Made by a program: the position numbers and the translations under genes
Assembly: GCA_911728435.2 (NCBI GenBank)
Contig: OU452198.1
Coordinates: 43,615,902 to 43,679,901 of the forward strand
Direction: 5' to 3'
Origin: Apoderus coryli
Lineage: Eukaryota > Arthropoda > Insecta > Coleoptera > Attelabidae
Length of the DNA: 64,000 bases
Notes under the pieces: model-generated
Database searches by the model: none
The model's input: the letters and a program-made list of their open reading frames with translations, nothing else
What the model was told of the DNA's origin: nothing
Part shown: positions 57,057 through 64,000 of the stretch, piece after piece
How positions within the stretch are numbered: position 1 is the stretch's first letter
How the letters are laid out: the number at the start of each line of letters is the position of its first letter

Positions 57057-59940
57057 GTACGTCAAATATGATTCCAGTTCCGATACTTCAATGACTGTGT
57101 TACATATTAATGTACAAAGCCTTTTAAATAAAATAAGTATTTTTGAACTTTATTTAAGTAAGAATAGCGTTGATGTTGTTTGTGTAACAGAACACTGGCT
57201 TTCCAGCGAAAGGATCGCTTGTACATATATTGAAAATTATTCGTTAGTTGTAAGTTATTGTAGAAGCTTGCATAAGCATGGCGGATCAGCTATTTATATT
57301 AGAAATTACATTATTAATTCTTTTAAAACTGTAAAATTTTTAAATGATCTTTCTTTGGAAATGGATTTTGAGTGTGCTGCTGTAGCGTATAACAATCACA
57401 TGTGCATTGTGTCGGTGTATAGAAGCCCTTCAGGCGATTTTGATCACTTTCTTAATCAACTGACTAATTTGATAGCAAGAGCGTCGCAGGCATTTGACAT
57501 GTTACTGGTTTGCGGCGATCTTAATGTTGATTGGGGCGATGGCTCCATTGAGGACAGAACTCTTAGGGATTTATTGAACTCGTTTAATCTATTTTCGAAG
57601 GTAATTACCCCTACAAGAACTGTCCAACTGTTGAATGGTATTATGACTTCGTCAACTATTGATTATGTTATTACAAATTCTTCAGAAATCGTGACAACGG
57701 CTAATGTTAATTTGGGATTCTCTGATCATTTGGCCCAAATAACTAAGGTTAACTTTGAACAACAGTTGGCAGTGAAAGATGAGCCTGAGTATTATCAATA
57801 CAGAAAGTTTGATGATGCATCTATACAGGAATTTGCCTTTCACTTTAATAACGGTATGCCTGAGATATCTAATTCCTTTGAGGACAGTTTTACATCCTTC
57901 TGGACTCGCCTGAAGTGGTGTTTTGATATAGCATTTCCTCTAAAGAGAGCAAAAGTTAATCATGCTAAATACTTCGAAAACAAAATAGTATTTTCTAACG
58001 AGCTAGGTCGCATGTACAATGACTTACAAAATTTAAACTGGTTAAGGCGGAATTTGAATGAACCTGCCCTACATGATGCCTATAAAAATCTTAAAAGGGA
58101 GGTTCGTAGTGGAATCTCGCGGGAACGTATTGACCAATTTAACTTTAAATTAAATAATAGTTCGAATAAGTCTAAAGTTGTTTGGTCAACCTATAAAAAG
58201 ATAACAGGGGTAAACCAGAGGGATCGGACGGTGGAGTGCATTAGACATGAAGATCGTGAGATAACTGAGCCGTCGGAGATTGCTGCTACTTTATGTAAAT
58301 ACTATGCATCCAATATACTCACAAAATTGCATACACACTTTTCTGCTGGTCTTTCGGTTAATTGTACAGCTGGCCCAGCGACCTCTTTGTCCTTCTATTT
58401 CACACCGGTTGTTGAAGATGATGTAAAAACAATTATCCAACATCTTAAAAACAAAAATTCTACTGGATATGATGGCATTCCTGTTAAATTGGTCAAACAG
58501 AACGCTGATACGTTGGCTGCTCAATTATGTGAGCTTATTAATGGTTCTGTTTTGACAGGTGTTTTCCCTTCTGAACTTAAACAAGCAGTTATTGTTCCGG
58601 TTTTTAAAAAGGGTGACCAGTTAAACATGGATAATTACAGACCCATTTCACTCTTAAGTATTATCTCCAAAATATTCGAAAAGGCTGTAACACAAAAAAT
58701 GGAGGAGTTTCTAACATTGACTAACACTATCACTGATTGTCAGCATGGTAGCCGGAGTGGATTATCTACGGAGACATGTACCACTGAGTTAGTGCAACAC
58801 ATACACGAATTGGCTGACCGGGGACATTTCGTGGTAGCACTAATGTTCGACTTGTCGAAAGCTTTCGATACAATCGATAAATCCTTCGTAATCAGTAAGA
58901 TTGAGTCAATGGGATTCAGATACCCAATTAACAGATGGATATTATCTTACTTAAGTCATCGAAGAATATGTGTTAGGGTAAATGGGTCTGTTGCGGCCCA
59001 GGAGAGCATGGATATTGGGACCCCACAGGGTAGTGTTCTTGGACCCCTTTTGTTTTTATTATATATTAATGATTTACCCCGGTATATCACTTGTGGCAGG
59101 TTATTTATGTATGTAGATGATACAACAATTATTGTGTCCGATAAAGCTGAAAGTATGCTGCATTTAAAAATAAATGAGGTATTAAATCAGTTTGAACAGT
59201 AGTGTTATGAAAACCGATTAATAATAAACCACAGTAAGACAGTCATTATGCAGTTTCCTATATACAAACCACTTCTAAATTTCAATGTTTCTTTTAGGGA
59301 TTTTGATTTGCCATGGACGAACTCTTCAAAACTTCTGGGAATGTGTTTGGATTCGCGATTACGGTGGACAAGCCAGGTTGATGCGGTTTGTGGCAAATTG
59401 AGTACAAATTTCTTTCTCATTTACTCACTGAGGACCAAGCTGGATGCATCATCTTTAGTGAATATTTATTATGCTTTGGTATACTCTGTGTTGTCATATA
59501 ATGTTGTATCTTGGGGTAGGGCATCTGACATATCAAGAGTGTTTGTACTGCAGAAAAGAATACTACGCGTTATTTTTGCTTTGCCTTACAACTATTCATG
59601 TAGAAACACATTTAAAAGTTGCCAGATTTTAACATTGACTGGGGTGTATCTCTACAAATTATGTGTTTACATTTTTAAAATCGTTAAGGAACTACAAACC
59701 AACGGCAGTATGCACGATCACAACACTCGAGGGGCGAACCGTCTGTACCTCCCTAGGCCCCATCATGAGTTTTTTAAAAGGAGTCCGTTATACTCAGGTA
59801 GGTACTATTTCAATATTCTGCCAGTTGCTATGAAAAATGCACCGACACTCAACTCATTTAAATCAAAATTGAAGAAATTTTTGATCGATGGAGTTTTTTA
59901 TACGCTGCAAGAGTTCTGTGTATATTGTACAGATGATTAA
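57025..59940 (+). pseudogene. CR1-like ORF2: APE endonuclease and reverse transcriptase, one internal stop
   Basis: Target-primed reverse transcription enzyme. ATG 57025 lies inside ORF1's end. Endonuclease about residues 22-245: LHINVQSLL, VTEHWLS, VYRSPSG, VCGDLNVDW, STIDYVIT, SDHLAQ. RT about 450-725: VPVFKKGDQLNMDNYRPISL, MFDLSKAFDTIDK, GTPQGSVLGPLLFLLYIND and catalytic MYVDDTTII. TAG at 59200-59202 interrupts the frame just after the palm. Reading continues in the same frame from 59203 to 59940 with KLLGMCLDSRLRWTSQ and VLQKRILRVIF. TAG could derive from a Trp codon by one transition. No frameshift found otherwise. Confidence 0.87.
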
Positions 59941-60156
59941 GTGTATGTGTCAAGTGTTTTTATTTATTTATTTATTTGACGAATTTTAAATTAACACTTT
60001 TAATTTACTTATATTTGTGGTTGACACTTAAGACAATATTTGTACTTGTATTAGTAATACTTGCTGTGCTTGTAATTTGTAAGTCTAACTTGGACGTACC
60101 TAAGTACATGATTATGTATAATTGAAGGTGAATAAAGTTATTATTATTATTATTTT

Positions 60157-60956
60157 AAGTGGTACAATTCAAATATCTTCTAGTTTACACGATAAAACTG
60201 CTAATAAGGGGTAGTTTGCATGCAGGTCAATACGGGTGAAGGTTGGCTGGTTCTTACCATTTCTACGGAGGAAATCCTGTGGCGTTCCACAGAGAACTGT
60301 CCTGATGCTCCTAACTTTTCTACGATAGCAATTATGTATATTTTTAGCCTTGGCAACTGCAGTTATTGATGTTAGGTGTCAGCTGTTGTTTTCACTTGGA
60401 AGTTGAAATTGCTGACTTTAACACACCCTGTATCACAGGGTGATTCATTATGGTTGCAACAAACGAAAACTAGAGATTCCTGAAAAAATTCAAGCATTTT
60501 CTGCCATTGAGCCCATGCCCGCAAATGCTTCGTTATCGAGATATCCAAAATTTAGTGGTCAAATTAGCTTCTTTGTTGATTTCTCAAAAACTAGCTAACC
60601 GATTTTGACAAAATTTTACATGCATTTGGGATCGATAACCTAAAATAATCTGCATTATTTTTTGACTTTCATTAACTGTTTATTGGCGTAGATATAGGGG
60701 GCATGGGTAAATTTTACCCATAAATTAATTAAAGACAGCTTTGACAAGCCTCATTATTTTAAATTATTACTTTATTACAAAGAGCAAATTATAAGCTACA
60801 AAAAGGTTAATTACATCGATGTTGTGGTTTCTACCATCTTTATGGAAACTGATAAATTGCAAGTAGATTTAAATCGAAATAACGTTTACCAGAAAACAAA
60901 ATGAAAAATCAAAGTTGCCGTGGAGAACGATTTAATAATGACAAATTACTTAAAAA
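60157..60956. other. Intergenic, possible mariner-type end
   Basis: CACCCTGTATCACAGGGTG at 60424-60442 is a short palindrome of the ACAGGGTG end motif common to insect mariner-like elements. It may be the left end of the relic whose transposase lies at 61429-62228. No gene recognised. Confidence 0.4.
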
Positions 60957-61331
60957 CAAATTTTAAGGCATATCAGTACAATTAAAAATTAAAAAATCAG
61001 TCTACTGTACATACTCGGCCGGTAAGTGGTCGCAACGAAAATATTTCGAAACGCGCGGTCTTTGACGGGGTATATTTCGCAACGTCGAATTCCAGTCGAT
61101 TTGTGTGTTAAATCAGTACTTATTAAGCAAATTGGCAAACTAAAAACAGTTTTTCATTTCTCGAAGATGATAATTTAAAACAGAAATGGTTACAGGCTAT
61201 TCCTAGATCAAATTTTACCCCGTCAAAGACCGCGCGTTTCGAAATATTTTCGTTGCGACCACTTACCGGCCGAGTATGTACAGTAGACTGATTTACTAAT
61301 TTTTAATTGTACTGATATGCCTTAAAATTTG
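60957..61331. repeat. Foldback element with 116-bp inverted arms
   Basis: Arms 60957-61072 and 61216-61331 are nearly perfect reverse complements, starting CAAATTTTAAGGCATATCAG. They enclose 143 bp. A TACTCGGCCGGTAAGTGGTC block is centred in each arm. No ORF. Confidence 0.88.
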
Positions 61332-61428
61332 TTGTTAAAAATTTAACAATATAAAAACTAAACTCGAAATTAAAACCAGAAAATTCATAACAACTGTTCA
61401 AATTGCCCTTTATTTCTACATCTTTCAA

Positions 61429-62228
61429 CTAATGAATAATTATTTCCCTAGCAGCTTCATGAACTCTCTCCAGTAGTTGGTTTGCATTTATAATTGGAAC
61501 ATTGTAAACAAATTTTTTCATGTACCGCCATAAAAAGAAGTCGAGCGGATTCACATTCGGTGATCTTGGAGGCCACTCAATGGGACCTCCTAAACCAATC
61601 CAATTGTTTCCAAACAGTTGATTTAAAACTTCTGTTACTTGTCTACCACGATGCGTAGGGGCTCCGTCATGTTGATACCACATGTTTTGAACAATATTTT
61701 GTAGAAAATGACTGTATTGATTTGAGTTTAAATGCTCATTAATTAGGAACAACGGCAATAATTGATTGTTAAAAATGCCACCCCAAACATTGATGCTAAA
61801 ACGTTCTTGAAAATTTCGCGGCCTAATAGCACGAGGGTTGTTTAAAGACCATACATGTTCATTATGGTTTGTATTTATGCTGTCTGTAGTAAAAGTTGCT
61901 TCATCTGACCAGAGCACTTTCTCTAAAAATCTTTCATCTTCTTGATGCTTACCAAGTTCCCAATTACAAAATAGTAGTCTCCAGGAAGGGCCTGGACATC
62001 TTGAAGATGATAGGGATACAGCATTTCTCGATTTAATACTCTCCAAAAAGTTGTTTGAGGTAATGCCAATTGAGTTGATATTCTTCTAGTGCTCATTTTT
62101 GAATTGTCTAAAACTAAATCCACTATGTTTTCTTCAGTTATAATATTTAGACGATGCGGTCGTTTGTCAACTCTAGGTAAAATGCTCGCTGTCGTTCTAA
62201 GCGTGTGAAATTGAGAGAATCGTATCAC
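61429..62228 (-). pseudogene. Tc1/mariner-superfamily transposase, frameshifted, third catalytic Asp replaced
   Basis: Minus strand. The N-terminal part 61923-62228 is a helix-turn-helix-like region (STRRISTQLALPQTTFWRVL). The catalytic part 61429-62046 has VLWSDEATFT (first Asp), MWYQHDGAPTHRGRQV (second Asp) and WPPRSPNVNPLDFFLWRYMK. The family has SPD in the last block; here it is SPN, so the third acidic residue is lost. A frameshift lies near 61990-62040. The same family left a fragment at 10776-11057 with SPD intact. Clear termini were not identified. Confidence 0.85.
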
Positions 62229-62269
62229 TCCAGATTCGGGATTATTTGGATCAACTCCGCATTTTACCT

Positions 62270-63930
62270 GTTGTGCAGTCTAGGTTTCGTCCACACCATT
62301 CCACTTCAACCGCTTTACTAAAAGTTACAAATGATATCTCATATGCTATGGATAAGGGAAATTGCAGTATTTTGGTCTTACTTGATCAGAGCAAGGCTTA
62401 ATTACTTGGGCTTCGACGAAGTTTCTATAAAATGGTTTTGTAGCTATTTATTCCATAGAAATCAATGTGTCAAGATCAGATCTTCATGCTCTCAGTTCAA
62501 GGAATTGAGAAGCGGTGTGCCACAAGGAAGCATCCTTGGCCCGCTTCTTTTTACAATTTTTACTTTTGATTTGCCCATGAGCATAGCGCTAAAGATTTAG
62601 GTATACTAATTGATAGTAAAATGAGTTTTGATGACCATTGTTCTCAACTATACAGGAATTCCTTTTTTAGGCTAAAATCTATGTATCATTTGAAGTATTT
62701 GTTGGATGAAGGTACATAGTTGATGCTCGTAAAATCATTGATTTACCCACACCTGGACTATTGTTCAGGAAATTTAATGTCGCATACAACAAGCGAGGCA
62801 AGCTTTCACAAGCCTAAGACCCTTTCTTTGCAACCTGACATTGTCCCTCAAATTAAGATGCAGAATGGTGCAGTGTTACGTCTGGTCCATCCTGTTATAT
62901 GGAATGGAAACATAGACTCTGAAGATCCGGTCGATAAACAAGCTTGAGGCTTTTGAAATGTGATGTCTAAGAAGGATGCTACGTATATCGTGGGTAGATC
63001 GAGTTCGAAATGAAGACGTTCTTAGAAGGGCGGGATGCGAAAGAAAACTTTTCAACATAATCAAGAAGCGGAAAATTGGATACCTGGGCCACATACTACG
63101 AGGAGAGAAGTACAAAATACCACAGATAATTCTCCAAGGAAAAATTGAAGAGGAGTAGGACGTAAACAGATGTCCTGGTTGAGAAACATCAAGAACTGGA
63201 CAGGCATTAGCAATACGGGCGAGCTCTGTCGCGCTGCGGAAGCAGGGACCCTTATTATGATGAGATAGTCGCCAACGCACTAGAAGTGTACGGCATTTTA
63301 AGAAGAAGGACTATTGTTCGCAAGTGTATTACTATTATCTGGCAAATTATAATAAAGATAAAGTGCAGCGAATACAGAATGGAGCTATAAGATTCGTGTG
63401 CAAAGTTCCCTTCGCAGCTCATATTACTCCATTTCTCACTAAACTAAAAGAACCTAGGCTCGCCATTCAGTTTGATTGCTTGTATTCTGTCTTGTTGTAT
63501 AAAATTATTACGTTCCATATACCTCAGTACCTTGCTGACTTGCTCTTGAGGAGGTATAATGTCCACGGACTTGATTTGCGCTTCAACTCCTTTACAATTC
63601 CTCAACATTCTACTGCTAAATTTGAAGGATGTTTTTCACATAATGGTCCTAAACTTTTAAATAACTTAATAGATATTCTTAACTTATCGTTGTTTAGTTT
63701 CAAGAAAGAGTTGAGGCGCAGACTATTTCCTTAAATTATATTCATAAGTGCGTGTTTCTTTTGTACCGTGTTAAGTTTGGAATAAGTGGAAGTGTGGCTA
63801 TAGCCAAATCTTATTCCTTTTGTGTAAACTAGCCTAAGTGACTGATTTGTTATTTGTAAGCAAACTTTGTATTCTTGATTTGTCATTTGCTTTTTTTTTG
63901 CACAATAAAACATTTATTATTATTATTATT
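62270..63930 (+). mobile_element. CR1/Jockey-type LINE, deleted, split by an RTE insertion
   Basis: 5' part 62270-62766 has RT pieces: FDEVSIKWFCSYLFHRNQCV, RSGVPQGSILGPLLFTIFTF. A deletion removes the FADD box, then a SLIYPHLDYCS-type segment ends at 62766. After the RTE insert the C-terminal domain resumes (63324-63734: DKVQRIQNGAIRFVCKVPFA, SFKKELRRRLFP). The tail ACAATAAAACATTTATTATT ends at about 63930. Confidence 0.82.
62767..63307 (+). mobile_element. 5'-truncated RTE LINE inserted with a 12-bp target duplication
   Basis: GGACTATTGTTC at 62755-62766 and 63308-63319 flanks it exactly. The recognisable RTE C-terminal region spans about 62870-63270 in broken frames: [53 protein letters not shown]. 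Ends TTTTAAGAAGAAGG, the family's GAA-type tail. Its target is the LINE at 62270-63930. Confidence 0.85.
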
Positions 63931-64000
63931 AAATGTTTTGTGAAATGGATGACGTCTATTAGGATACCTAATTTGATATTCTCGGGCCGATGCTCTTGCA
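63931..64000. other. Window end, no feature recognised
   Basis: Short unassigned sequence after the LINE tail. Confidence 0.5.

Larger units (their letters stand above)
55869..60156 (+). mobile_element. Nearly intact CR1-like LINE with two ORFs
   Basis: ORF1 (55869-57056) and ORF2 (57025-59940) overlap by 32 bp in different frames. A short 3' UTR ends GAATAAAGTTATTATTATTA at about 60131-60156. One in-frame stop breaks ORF2. The ORF1 type (finger plus coiled coil plus SGNH-like) and the ORF2 layout (endonuclease, RT, no RNase H) point to the CR1 group of the CR1/Jockey superfamily. Youngest-looking LINE in the window. Confidence 0.88.

Overview
The window is eukaryotic nuclear DNA, almost certainly from an insect. 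It is AT-rich and carries intron-containing animal genes with canonical GT-AG splice sites: GTF3C1, neuronal synaptobrevin, RNase P subunit p29 and a rhodanese. These lie in a dense field of insect-type transposable elements: RTE, CR1/Jockey-like and RNase H-bearing LINEs, mariner, hAT, MITEs and Helentron-like repeats. A beetle is plausible from the element mix, but that is inference. No prokaryotic genes, rRNA, convincing tRNA or CRISPR array were seen.

Left part (1-19.2 kb). The 5' end of GTF3C1 (TFIIIC largest subunit) runs off the left edge on the minus strand. Head-to-head with it, about 2.2 kb away, is a complete three-exon gene for a 234-residue conserved-looking protein (3243-4106). 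Between them sits a 1.1-kb non-autonomous hAT element with an exact 8-bp target duplication. It contains a perfect 466-bp palindrome with a hammerhead-ribozyme-like motif on each arm. Neuronal synaptobrevin then spans 4.9-19.2 kb. Its start codon is split by intron 1, and its introns hold an RTE LINE, mariner-type MITEs, foldbacks and a nested LINE. A possible alternative terminal exon at 7279-7370 would give a SNARE without a membrane anchor.

Middle (19.2-30.6 kb). There are two THAP zinc-finger loci. One is a single minus-strand exon at 20.8 kb beside a dispersed repeat; the other is a three-exon plus-strand locus at 24.5 kb whose THAP domain is broken by a one-base frameshift. Next comes a 2.4-kb Helentron-like element with about three 530-bp tandem repeats and a (GACA)n tract. 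A compact divergent pair follows: RNase P p29/POP4 (minus, three exons, complete) and a probably mitochondrial single-domain rhodanese (plus, three exons, complete).

Right part (30.6-64 kb). No host gene was recognised. The region is a pile of decayed LINEs (at least ten RT-bearing fragments), a mariner split by a LINE with a 14-bp target duplication, several MITEs and foldbacks, a second Helentron-like copy and a Tc1/mariner-type transposase relic. It also holds one nearly intact CR1-like element (55.9-60.2 kb). That element's ORF1 has a Cys/His-rich finger, a coiled coil and an SGNH-like domain; its ORF2 has endonuclease and RT domains and a single internal stop. Two nested insertions have exact target duplications, so their order can be read directly.
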